A stretch of DNA of 64,000 bases from positions 620,001 to 684,000 of the forward strand of contig CP126201.1 in NCBI GenBank assembly GCA_030272155.1, given 5' to 3'. This document shows, piece by piece, positions 34,670 through 47,794 of this stretch. A model generated the notes under the pieces. The model was not told the origin of the DNA. It saw only the letters and a list, made by a program, of their open reading frames with translations, and searched no databases. The stretch's first letter is position 1. Every line of letters starts with the position of its first letter. The position numbers and the translations under genes are program-made. This DNA is from Tetradesmus obliquus (lineage: Eukaryota > Chlorophyta > Chlorophyceae > Sphaeropleales > Scenedesmaceae).

Positions 34670-37600
34670 TGGCCTGAGGCCCGGCTGGCAGCGTGTGAGC
34701 GGCACAGTGCTGCTGCAGGCACTGCAGGAGAGGGACCCGCGGGCCTACCAGCTGTATCTGTCAACGCCACCAGGTGAGCTTTTAGCTGCATTGGGGTTTC
34801 ATTGACTAGAGCAATCAGGGTTCTGGGATGACGAGGGTTTGGATGGAGCGGGACCCCCGGGCCTATCAGCTGTACCTGTCAACGCAACCAGGTGGGCTTC
34901 TGGGTGCACCAAAAGTAAGCAGGGTTCAGTGTGAGTGAAGTGCAGAGTTCTGACCTGCTGTGTCTCTGTCGGAAGATCTGTGCACATTGGTGTGCCAGGT
35001 GCACTGAGTCATGCATTGCATGGCACAGCGCAGCATCATGTTGTTTATGGGGTAGTTGCAGGGGTCTTTCTGGCAAGGCTTATCATCTGCCTGAATATGT
35101 CCTAGTAGCATTACTGCCTCTTCACCGGCACCTGCCCTGCTGTACCTGCCTTTCTGTACCTTTCCAGGGGCTTCCTTCCTGGCCTGCACGCCTGAGCGGC
35201 TGTACGTGCGCAGCGGGCGGCAGGTGGCGAGTGAGGCTGTGGCTGGCACGCGGCCGCGGGGGCCGCCCGGTGACCTGGAGGCAGACTTCTACCAGGTGGG
35301 TTCGGTAGTTTCATAACACTGTGTGTGTTTGCTTTGTGCATTGTGCATAAATGTATGTGGTGACCGGACCAGTGAGGCAGTGGCCGGCACTCGGCCGCGG
35401 GGGGCCGCCCGGTGACCTGGAGGCAGACTTCTACCAGGTGGGTTCAGTAGGATCATTACATCTCTACATCTCTACGTCTGGATGCAACATGATAGATTTG
35501 GCGTCAAGGGTGTGCATTGTGTTCTACGGTGCTCACTCTCTTTTCTGGTCTCAGACCATGTGGTCAACCTGTTGTGGCTCATACCTGCGGGCATCTGAGA
35601 TGGTGCCAGGACCCACATGTAACTATCCTCTCTCATTACATCTATGTTTGCTTTGTGCGCTGTGCATCATGTTTGTGGTGGCGGGACCTGTGAGGCGGTC
35701 CAAGTTCACCCTAGTACACATTTCTGACCCACTGCTATGCGTGGTTTTGTGTGTGTGCCTGTTTCATGTGTGCCTGTTCCTGCAGGGCTTAAACCAGCTG
35801 CAAAGCCCTAAGGACCGCGCCAAGTCAGGCGCACCATCAAACAGCTGTGAAACGTCACCATGTCCCCTGCATGTTGCTGTGTTTCCTGCAGGGCTTAGAC
35901 CTGCTGCAGAGCCCCAAGGACCACTCCGAGTTCACACGCACCATCAACGGCTTCAAAACGCTACCATGTGTCCTGTATGTTGCTGTGTTTCATGCAGGGT
36001 TCAGACCTGCTGCAAAGCCCCGAGGACCACTCTAAGTCCTCGCTCGTGTGTGCTTGTAGCTTGTCACCCACCGCCATGTGTGGTATGTGTGTGCCTGCTT
36101 CCTGCAGGGTTTAGACCTGCTGCAGAGCCCCACCACTCTAACGCTGTCACGTGTCCTGCATGTTGCTGTGTTTTTTGCAGGGTTTGGACCTGCTGCAAAG
36201 CCCTAAGGACCACTCCAAATCCACATTTTTGCTCTCAATTCAGTGCCATGTGTTTTTGTCTGCTTCCTGCAGGGTTTAGACCTGCTGCAGAGCCCCAAGG
36301 ACCACTCCGAATTCACCCTTGTGCGAGAGTGGATCAAGCAGCAGCTGGCACCGCTGTGCACCGGCCTGGCCGTCGAGGTTCAAAAATCCGTTTTGAAACA
36401 AGCCACGGTGCAGCACCTGTATGGCAGACTGGCCGGCCTATTAAAAAGGGGTGTGGGGGATGCTGCATTATTAGCAGCGCTGCATCCCACGCCTGCAGTG
36501 TGTGGCAGGCCGAGGGAAGCAGCGCTGGAGTATCTGCAAAACAAGGAGCCGTTTGACCGGGGGTTTTACGCGGGGCCGTTTGGCTGGGTCAGCGGCCAGG
36601 GCGCGGAGTTTGCGGTGGCGATCAGGAGTGCGATGCTGCCGGTGGCGCCGGCAGCAGCAGCAGGAGCTGCAGGAGAGGCAGGAGTGACAGCAGCAGCACC
36701 AAGCGCCTCCAGCGAGCAGCAGGTGAACTGGTGTTAAATCAAAAACCAGGACAAGAAAGGTTTGCTGTTTGAAGTCGAACGGACAGCCAGCGGCCTGTTA
36801 TGTGTGATTGCACCGCCTGTCTCTGGTGAAAGGTAACGTCAATAAGCATCAACAAAACTGCATGCACTGTAGACTGGCGCAGGCAGCTGACTCCTAAAAT
36901 TGGCTGCTGCTGTTTCTGCAACCTCGTGCATCTGCTTGCTGCAGGGGCAGCTGCTGGCGTACGCGGGCGTGGGTGTGGTGCAGGGCTCACAGGTGGCGGC
37001 AGAGTGGCAGGAGCTCAACCTCAAGGTGGGCTGGCTGCGACTGCTGCTGCTGCTGCTGAGTGTGTGGTTTCTTATGCTGCTGCTGCTGCTACTGCTGCTG
37101 CTGCTGCTGTGGGTAGTGTGCAGCTGCTGCTGTTGGGTATCAATCAGCTGCACGGATGATTGGCCTTCTATTGTGCCATTCTGAAGGCTTTTTGCAACCT
37201 CATGCACTCAGCGCACTCGCCTGACATCCTCTGTGCCGTTGACCTGCAACATATGAAGATGAGTGATGTTTCTTGCTGTGCGAGATGCAGGTGCGCCAGT
37301 TTGAGGGCCTGCTGTCGCCGCTGCTGGCGCCGCCGCTGCGCTCCTTGCCCAACGCTGTCATGGCCTGGGCAGGCCTGGCCATCGACGAGCTGGCACGCCT
37401 GGGCATCAACACCTTTGCTGTGGCGCCAGGTGCGATTGCAGCAGTGGCTGTGGTAGGGCGAATGTGCAGTTGAATTCACAGCAGATGTGCTATGTGTTGC
37501 TAGTGACATGTTGGGGAGCTGTTGAAAGCACACGTGGGGCCTGGGCGGGCCTGGCAATCGGGGATCTGGCACGCCTGGGCATCAACACCTTTGCGGTGAC

Positions 37601-40600
37601 GCCAGGTGTGATTGCAGCACCATATCTCAGACGTTGGATGGAAGCCAATGTAGGGCAGGCAGCCCAGCCAGTTGCACAGCAGATGCTGTGTTGGTTAGTA
37701 TTCTGTGTCAGCATGTTGAGAGGTGCCAGAACCTGCACATGTGGCCTGGGCGGGCCTGGCAATTGAGCAGCTGGCACGGCTGGGCATCAACACCTTTGCG
37801 GTGACGCCAGGTGCGTTACTGTCAGAGCTTTTCATATTGTTATAGTAGGTTATGTTGAGGTCAGAGAGACAGCGCTGAAACATAGCAAGAGACTGCGCTA
37901 TCCCGCACGCGCGGAGATGGCCTGAGCGGCGCTTGCAGTTGAGGAGCTGGCGCGGCTGGGCATCAACACCTTTGCTGTGGCGCCAGGTGCGATTGCAGCA
38001 CCATATATCAGATGATGGCAATTCAAAAAGGCGGGGCGGAAACTCAGCCGATATTCAAGCAGATGTGCTGTGTGTTGCTAGTTCTGTATGTCACGTTGAG
38101 GGGTGAGCATATTGCACAAGTGGCCTGGGCAGGGCTGGCAATTGAGGAGCTAGCGCGGCTGGGCATAAACACATTTGCTGTGGCGCCAGGTGCGACTTGC
38201 AAACCTTTGTATTCACACGATGCTATCTGTGAAGACGCCAAACCCATAGTATCACCTGACACAGGCAAATGCTGCTCTAATCAGGCTTGGTTGTGGGCAG
38301 CATTTGATTTTCATTACAAAGCCATATGTTTATGCCGATTTGTTTTACCTTGCAGGCTCCCGCTCCTCCCCGCTGGCCCTAGCAGCTGCCAGCCACCCCT
38401 GCAGCCAGCTCACCATCGCCGTCGATGAGTGCCTGAGGTCACTCCACAAGTCACTTGTAGTACTGATTATCTGTGACTGTGCTGCCCCAACAGCTTCCAC
38501 CACAGCAACTCAGCAAACCTGAAGTGTCACCTGACACAGGGAACTGTTACTCAGAACAGTTCAGACGCGCACAGCAACTCACAAACGTATTTGTTGTATG
38601 TGTCTTGATCTTTACCATGCAGGCTCTCGCTCCTCGCCGCTGGCCCTGGCAGCCGCCAGCCACCCCCGCAGCCAGCTCACTATTGCCATCGATGAGCGCA
38701 GCCTGGGGTTTTGGGCCCTAGGGTTCAGCAGGTCAAACCCTGCCGGGCTGCCTGCTGCTGTGATCTGCAGCAGCGGCACAGCAGTGGCAAACCTGCTGCC
38801 GGCTGTGGTGGAGGCGAGCCAGAGCAACGTGCCGCTGCTGCTGCTGACGGCTGACAGGTGGGTGTTAATTCATGTCATTTGACAGTTATATGATGATTGT
38901 TACGTGTCGTAACATTCTGCCTGCTGTGGTTGAGGAGAGCCAGAGCAATGTGTCGCTGCTGCTGCTGACGGCTGACAGGTGAGTGTTAATTTACGTCATT
39001 TGACAGTTATGTGATGATTGTTACGTGTCGTAACATGCTGCCTGCTGTGGTTGAGGCGAGCCAGAGCAATGTGCCGCTGCTGCTGCTGACAGGTGGGAGC
39101 TTGCCTTTACTGCTTATGCTGTGTGGGCACGTATTTTATCACGTGCTTTCGGCGCTGCAGAAACCACCAACACACCAGGTGCTGATCATCTTCCATGTAC
39201 AATGCAGGAAATTTGCACCTGCTATGCGATACAGTGAAACGCTGATTATGCTTACAAAACACAAAACACATAAAACATATTTGTCTCTGCTCGGTGCTGC
39301 AGGCCGTATGAGCTGCGGGACACAGGCGCCAATCAGACCATCGATCAAGTAAAGATCTTTGGCGGTTACACCCGCTGGGCCTCAGATATTTGCCCACCCA
39401 GTGACCCCCGGCAGCTGCCAGGCAGAGTAATCCTCAGCACGGTTGACACAGCATTACGTCATGCCGTTGGCGGGCCGCGGGCGGGCCCGGTGCATTTGAA
39501 TTTTCAATTCCGAGAGCCGCTGGCGCCTAGTGCAGCGGCCTGGGATGCTGACAGGTTTTTGTGGGGTTTAGAGGCCTGGCAGGGTTCAGCTGAGCCCTAC
39601 ACCACACAGGTGCTGAACCCTGGTGTGGCTGCAAACAGCAGCAGCAGCAGCGGCTTGATGCCTGTGCTGCAGCCTCAGCTGGTGAACAGCCAGAGCAACA
39701 CAGCAGCAGCAGCAGCAGCAGCAGCAGCTAGTCCAGAGCTGGGCCGTGTGCTGCAGCTGCTGCTGACAGCTCAGCGAGGCCTCATTGTAGTGGGTGAGCA
39801 GCCTCACCCAGGCGCAGCAGCAGCAGCAGTGCAGCTGGCAGCAGCACTGGGCTGGCCTGTGGCAGCAGACGTGCTGTCAGGCTTGCGAGTCGGCAGCAGC
39901 AGCAGCAGCAGCAGCAGCAGTGTGCTGCATCACTTTGATCATGTGTTGCTGGGGGCTGGTGCAGCAGCAGGAGCTGATGTGGGCTGGTGGGGTGCACTGC
40001 AGCCTGATGTGGTGCTGCAGCTGGGGCCGCGGGTGACATCAAAGCGGGTCAACCAGTTCATGGTGAGTTCAAGGTGTCATGGTGTGAAGTTTGGTGCGAA
40101 GTATGGTGCGAAATCACATTGGGAGCTGATGTGGGCTGATGGTGTGTGCTGCAGCCTGATGTGGTGCTGCAGCTGGGGCCACGGGTGACATCAAAGCGCA
40201 TCAACCAGTTAATGGTGAGTTCACGGAACAACTATGAAGTTGTCTGTGAGGCTGGGTGTGAACTTTGGTGTGAGGTGCATTGCAAGGTGTGAGGGACGCA
40301 ATCTGCGCACATAAGCGCACAAAAGCACACATCTGTGCACATAAGCACACACAAGCACGGTTAAGTGCGCACACACATAAGCACACATCTGCGCACATAA
40401 GCGCACACAAGCACGCTTAGGTGCACACGCACACAAGCACACATCTGCGCACATAAGCGCACACAAGCACGCTTAGGTGCACACGCACACAAGCACACAT
40501 CTGCGCACATAAGGTCATACAAGCACGCTTAGGTGCGCACGCACATAAGCACACATCTGCACACATAAGGTCATACAAGCACGCTTAGATGCGCACGCAC

Positions 40601-41874
40601 ATAAGCACACATCTGCACACATAAGGTCATACAAGCACGCTTAGGTGCGCACGCACTTAAGCACACATCTGCGCACATAAGCACACACAAGCACGCTCAG
40701 GTGCACACGCACATAAGCACACATCTGCGCACATAAGCGCAGACAAGTTTTTGTTTGTTGCTGCAGCCTGATGTGGTGCTGCAGCCGGGACCGCGGATGA
40801 CTTCACAGCGCATCACTCAGTTCATGGTGAGTTTATAGTGTATTGGTGTGAAGTATGGTGGGAAGTATGTGGGCTGGTGGGGTGTGCTGAAGCCTGATGT
40901 GGTGCTGCAGCTGGGGCCGCGGGTGCCATCAAAGCGGGAACCAGTTCATGGTGAGTTGGTGTGAAGTAGGGTGTGAAGAATGGTCTGAGTGCAAGGTGTG
41001 TAGGCTGGTGGGGTGTGCTGCAGCTGGGGCTGCGGGTGACATCAAAGCGGGTCGAGTTCATGGCGAGTTGGTGTGAAGTAGGGTGTGAAGAATGGTCGAG
41101 TGCAAGGTGTGTAGGCTGGTGGGGCGTGCTGCAGCCGGGGCCGCGGGTGACATCAAAGCGGGAACCAGTTCATGGTGAGTTGGTGTGAAGTAGGGTGTGA
41201 AGAATGGTCCAAGTGCAAGGTGTGTAGGCTGGCGGCAAAGCACCTCTCTGGTCTCCGACCATGTGTCCACCCTGTTGTGGTCAAAGGTAAAATGTGTAAC
41301 ACATTGTTTGTTGCTCCTGCAGGAATGGAGTGCAGCGGGCGGCAGCGATGGCAGCCGCCCAGCCACGCCGTGGCTGCTGGCTTGCCCTGGCCCTGAACGG
41401 CACGATGCAGCACACCTAGTCAGCTGTCACCTGGCAATGCAGCCGCAGCAGCTGCTGCAGCTGGTAGCCAGCCACCTGCAGCAGCAGCAGCAGCAGTGGG
41501 GCGACATGGCGCATGGCAGCAGCAGCAGCAGTAACGGCAGGTCTAGCAGCAGCAACGGCACTCTGCAGCCATCTGAGCAGCAGCAGCAGCAGCAGCGGCC
41601 GGCTGCGGAGTATGCTCAGCTCCTGAGTCAGCTCGATGCTGTTGCAGCAGCGCAGATTGAAGCCAGCCTTACAGAGATGACTCAGCTCAGTGAGATGGCT
41701 GTAGCGCGGGTGCTGTCAGCGCAGCTGCCGGCGGGCGCTGGCTTGTTTTTGGGTAATAGCATGCCTATCAGAGACATGGATATGTATGCCGGGCCTAGGG
41801 ACAGTCAGGCGCCACTAGCAGCAGCAGAAGTGGCAGCAGCAACGATCAGCAGCAGCGATGGTGCGGCTGGAGAC

Positions 41875-41908
<34 letters not shown>

Positions 41909-44900
41909 CGCTAGGGTTTGCAGCAGCAGGGTTTGGGAATGCTGCTGCAGTTGGAGGGTCGTCATCACTGACCGCACCTGAGCTGTCAGCTGAGATGGAT
42001 GATGAAGATCTGTTAGGATTGGGAAATAACGTCACTTCCATCGGCTCCATGCCCCTTGGCGGCCTGATCAGCGGTGGCTTGGGCAGCCAGGGTTCAGGGT
42101 TCGGTAGCGGCGCTGGCCAGAAGGGTTTAGGGGTTGGATCTGGCGCAGGGTTCAATGGCTCTGGGGTTTGGGGCGGCTGTGTGCCTGAGGCGCTGGTTGG
42201 TGTGCCTGTTGCTGCCAACAGAGGGGCCAGCGGCATTGATGGAGTGCTCAGCACTGCTGCAGGTGAGAACTGCATGGGGCTCAACGTAACTGCTTGACAT
42301 AACAGGAAATTGTTGCATCAACAGTGTCTTGGATTGAGGTACAGAGCGCCTGGCGCGGCACTGTGGCCCTATGGCTTGTGTAGAGAGCCATTGCTGCACT
42401 GGCCCGCCATTTGACCAGCAGGCGACGTGTCATTTGGGTGAGCGTCAGCGTATGTCCGCTCATGTATCATGCGCCTTGCATTTGCCAATCCACGTTTCGC
42501 TGCGCTGCAGGCTTTGCTGCTGGGCTGCACCGCCCTGTTACCCTTGTGGTAGGCCACCTGTTGTTCCTGTATGACGTCAACGGGCTGTATTGTCCTTGCT
42601 TGCTGCTGCTTCTTACCATGCAGGTTTTGCTGCAGGGCTGCACCGCCGGTGACATTGGTTCTTGGTGACCTGTCGTTCCTGCATGACGTCAACACATCTG
42701 CTTTGCGCCTTGCATGTGCCACTGCAACATTCTGCTTGTTGTGCCGCAGGTTTTGCTGCAGAGCTGCACAGGCCGGTGACGCTGGTTGTTGGCGACCTGT
42801 CCTTCCTGCATGACGTCAACGGGCTGTATCGTCCATGCGTGCTGCTGCTTCTTACCATGCAGGTTTTGCTGCGGGGCTGCACCGCCCGGTGACACTGGTG
42901 GTGGGCGACCTGTCATTCCTGCATGACGTCAACGGGCTGTATCGTCCATGCGTGCTGCTGCTTCTTACCATGCAGGTTTTGCTGCGGGGCTGCACCGCCC
43001 GGTGACACTGGTGGTGGGCGACCTGTCATTCCTGCATGACGTCAACACCTGTTTCAACCCTTTTGCATGTGCCACTGCATGCTGCTGTCCTTTCCCTTGC
43101 AGGTTTTGCTGCGGGGCTGCACCGCCCGGTGACACTGGTGGTGGGCGACCTGTCATTCCTGCATGACGTCAACGGACTGTCGCTGCTGCGTGGAGGGGAG
43201 ATGGCGCCGCCGCTGACTGTGGTGCTGATCAACAACAGGTGGGTTTTGTTTTAAGAGATGGCTGTGATCTACTTTAGAGTATGGAGGCCAGTACATTAGT
43301 GATGTGCTGCGCATGGTGTTGCCCTCTGGCTGCAGACCATGCATGTGTCCCATCAAGGTTGAAATCCAATGTCTTGCGCACTGTTGGGCCCCACATGAAG
43401 TCACTCCTTGCTTGTTGATCGCGGATGGCGGATCCGCTGACTGTCATTGTTGTCACACTTTGTGGTCACAAACAGGGGCGGCGCCATCTTCAGCTTCCTG
43501 CCGGTGGCTGGTGCGGTGGGCCAGGAGGCCTTCGAGCGGCTGTGGGGCACGCCGCAAAATGTTGATCTGGAAGGTGCGCATGTTGTGCAGGAAATATCTA
43601 CATTGTTGGTTGGTAGGGTTTCTGTCTGTGTTGAGGTTGGTTGCCTTGTGTATTGCCATGCGTGGGGCAGGAGGCCTTTGAGCGGCTCTGGGGCACGCCA
43701 CAAATTGTTGACCTGGAAGGTGCGTGGAGAGTTCTTATGAGGCTGGGAGCTGTTTAAACCTGCCGTATGTTGTTTCTATGGCGTTCGCTGCATCTTCTTG
43801 TTGCCATGTGTGTGGCACGCCGCGAAATTTTGACCTGGGAAGGTGCGGTGCAGACTGCAGCCGCTGTATGAAAGCTCTGTATACCAGCTCTGTAAGCTTC
43901 TGGCGGGGTTGCTGCATCTCTCTTCGTGTTGCCATGTGGGTGGCGCTTGGCGCGGAGCGCACAGCGGGCGAGCCTTTTCACCCCTGCTGTGCTTCTGTCA
44001 TGTGGAAATGGTACGCAGTGCGCTGAATGCACTTTTCAACCATTTGAGGCGGTTGTGGCTTATCCCATCAAAGATGGTGCCAGGACCTACATCAACTATC
44101 TTTCTTTGATACTAATGCACGTGCAGGCATCTGCTGAGCACACGGCATACCACACCAGCAGGTAACCTCCCCAAATGACCTAGCCCCCGCACTTGCAACA
44201 GCCTGAGGTGCTGTGCACCAAACTCTGTGCAGGCATCTCACACCAGCACCCACCTTGCCCCGCCCCTGCTGTGCTTTGTCATGTGCGCATAAAACAAAGT
44301 GACTGAATGCACTGCCTGGTCCCATCTGTATTGCTTTCTCGCAGGTATCTGTCGCGCACATGGCATCCCACACCAGCGGGTAACCTCCCCAAATGACCTA
44401 GCCCCTGCGCTAGCCACAGCCTGGGGCATCAACAGGCACAGCATAGTGGAGGTGAACACAGACAGACACACCAACCTCGCTATGCACAAGCAGCTGCAGG
44501 CGGCAGTGGCAGCAGCTGTGCACAAGGCATACGGCCTCCTGACACAACGACCAGCAGCTGCTGCAGCAGCAGGTGCTGGATCAAACGGCAGTGCTGAAGT
44601 TGGCTGGCAGGAGCAGCAGCAGCAGCAGCAGCAGCAGTTGGCGCAGCTGCTGCTGCAGCCGCAGCTGCAGCTGGCTCCGCAGCTGGTCATCGCTGCAGCA
44701 AGTGTTTCCAGCTACAGCTTGAAACTTGCCAAGCCGCTGACAAGCACGGACAGCAAATCAGCAGCAGCAGCAGCAGCAGGGCCGCAGCAGCGACGGGGCT
44801 TGCTGCTGAAGCTCACCCTTGCTGCCTCTCACACAGCGGCAGCAGCAGCAGCAGCAGCAGCAGATGCTGATAGTGCAAGCTATATTGGAGTAGGCGAAGC

Positions 44901-45944
44901 AGCCCCTCTGCCAGGGCTTCATGCAGAGAGCTTTGAACAAGCATCTGAGCAGCTGCAGATGCTGAGTCAGCTGCTGCAGGGTTTGGCTGTACCCCAAACC
45001 CTGCCGCTGCTGGGATCTCGCAGCATGACACGGTGGTTTAGGTCTGGCTTGGGTTTAGACCCAGCCGCGTTGCACCCTAGCGTCAGGTTTGCAGTGGAGA
45101 GTGCTGTGCTGCAGGCACTGGCAGCAGCAAAGGGATGCAGCTTGCAGGAAATGCTGCTGCAACCGCAGCAAGTGTCTAGCAGCAGCAGCAGCAGCAGCAC
45201 TGTGCCAGTCAATGGCTTGTTGCCTGGATCTGGCAGCGTTGAGCAGTTAGTGGCTGCGGGGCAGGCGCTTGCTGCACAGGGCTACAAGGCGATCAAAGCA
45301 AAGGTTGGCAGGAGGTGAGCACTACTGTGCAGCACAGGCAGCACATGGATTCTTTATGGTACATACAATGCAGTACAGGCAGTGCGTGTATGATATTGTG
45401 ATATAATACGGTGCAGAGTGTACCTGAACATGGTACCTGCAATACATGCAGAACATGCTTGGATACAGCAGCGGCAGTGCCAAGCTGTGTGCAAGGTACA
45501 GTGCTTTATGCGGCGATACTGCGGCCCACACTTGCGTATCAATGCAGCATTCATGCCTAAACATCCGTCAAATATCATTATGTGTTCATGTGCAATCTGT
45601 TCCATGTGCGTGCAGGGAGGATCCTGCTGAAGATGCAGCAGTGATTCTGGCGCTCCATGCTGCACTAGCACCCCAGGGTGTCATTCTAACAGCTGATGCA
45701 AACAGGGCATGGAGCCTTCAGCAGGCCCTGCAGTTTGGCAGGGCACTAGCAGCAGCAGGCTCTGGCAGCAGTGGCAGCAGCAGCGACGGCAGCAGCAGCA
45801 GCGGCAGTGACAGTGACGTGATGGACTGCATTGACAGCATGATCGACTTCAACAGCAGGATGGACGGCAGCAGCGGCAGCAGCAGGATGCTTGACCATTA
45901 CAGCAGCAGCAGCGAGAACCGCGGCGGCGGCAGCAGCACAAATG

Positions 45945-45988
<44 letters not shown>

Positions 45989-47220
45989 TTGTTGGCTTAC
46001 ATCGAGGAGCCGACGGCAGACCCCTCTGACATGGCTTCCTTCTATGCTGAAACAGGTGCGACGACTGGGCCATGCTGATGTGGCACAGAGCTGCCTTGAA
46101 AACCCAAAGCTGAAGCAGCACATGCTGCTGCTTGTTCTGTCATTCATGCAGCACTGCGCTGGCAGGCAGCTGCACAAGAAGCTTGCTTGCAGGACAGGGT
46201 GTAAGCAGCTGGCTTGCAGGACAGGATGTAAGCAGCTTGCTTGCAGGACAGGGTGTAAGCAGCTTGCTTGCAGGACAGGGTGTAAGCAGCTGGCTTGCAG
46301 GACAGGATGTAAGCAGCTTGCTTGCAGGACAGGGTGTAAGCAGCTGGCGTGCAGGACAGGATGTAAGCAGCTTGCTTGCGGGACAGGCTGTAAGCATCTG
46401 GCTTGCAGGACAGGATGTAAGCAGCTTGCTTGCAGGAAAGTGTGTAAGCAGCTGGCTTGCATGACAGGACAGAATGTAAGCAGCTGGCTGTAAAAACAGA
46501 TGTACGTGGCGGCTACTGCGCTGTCGCATTCATCAACCACCTTTCCGGTGTACGGCATAAAACTTTTCTGTTGCTGCTTCTGTTGCTGTCGCAGGCATAC
46601 CAGTGGCAGTTGATGAAAGTTTAGATGAGGGCCTCATTGGGCCTCAAACCCTAAACCACCTCCGTAGGCAGCCGCAGGTGGCAGCCCAAACCCTAGACCC
46701 TGTTGAGCCCCTAACCCTAGATCTAAACCCTGCAACAGGCCTGGCAGCAGCAGTTATAAAGCCCTCTGTTGTGGGTGGCTTTGAGGCTGCTTGGGCTTTT
46801 GCTCAGTGGGCGCAGCAGCAAGGCATCAGAGCAGTGATCAGCAGCAGCTTTGAGAGCAGTGTTGGCTTGGCAGCATTGGTGCAGCTGGCAGCAGCAGTAG
46901 ATGCTGATGTAGCTGCTGGCAGCAGCAGCAGCAGCACTGCAGGACAGCAGCAGCAGGCTGCAGCTGGAAGCACTGCTGGGTCTGCAGCAGCATCCAGCAG
47001 CAGAACCAGCGGAGGCAGTGGCGTGAGAACACTGCCAAATGGGCTTTGGTCTGGACTTGGGGGATCTGTGCTGCCAAGTTCAAACAGGCCATGGCCTTTG
47101 GCGGAAGCTGCAGCGGCACAAGCCCAGCAGCAACAGCAACAGCAGCAGCAGCAGCAACGATGGCATGGGCTGGGTACACTGTCATGGTTTGCTGAGGATG
47201 TGGTGACAGCAGCACCCTCC

Positions 47221-47255
<35 letters not shown>

Positions 47256-47761
47256 AGCCGGTGGGAGTGCCTTGGCTGCTGCTGCAGTTCCTAGCAGTGC
47301 TGCCTGGCAGCTCCTGCAAGGCGCAGCAGCAGCAGCTGCAGCAAGCCGCCACCAGCAGCGGCAACAGCAGCCTAGCAGCACCCCTGCTGCTGAGATGCAG
47401 TTGCAGGTGCAGCAGCAGCAAGTGCAGACAGAGCAGGTGCAGTATGAAGTTCCCAGTCTTGTTCCTGGTGTGAACATCAGGGTCACAGGCCTTCGCACAC
47501 ATCCTCTACCAGCAGCAGTAGCCACCAGTGTGAGCAGCAGCAGCAGCAGTGATGGCAGCAGCAGCAGCAGCAGCGGTGCAGAAGCGCCTGCTGGCACTGC
47601 TGGCATGCCAGTTGCACTGCTGCATGGCTTCATGGGCAGTGCTACTGACTGGCAGCCGCTGATGTCAGCGCTTGCTGCTGCTGGCCACCCCTGCTTGGCT
47701 GTAAACCTGCCAGGTCATGGCGGTACTGCACCAGTACCAGGCAGTACAATTGGCAGTACAG

Positions 47762-47794
<33 letters not shown>

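Noticed and set aside
40295..40745. Non-coding RNA gene in the CACA-rich region
   Set aside because: It is a simple minisatellite with no stable conserved structure visible.
46177..46485. CRISPR-like array
   Set aside because: Units are contiguous 27-bp tandem repeats without spacers, in a eukaryotic intron.
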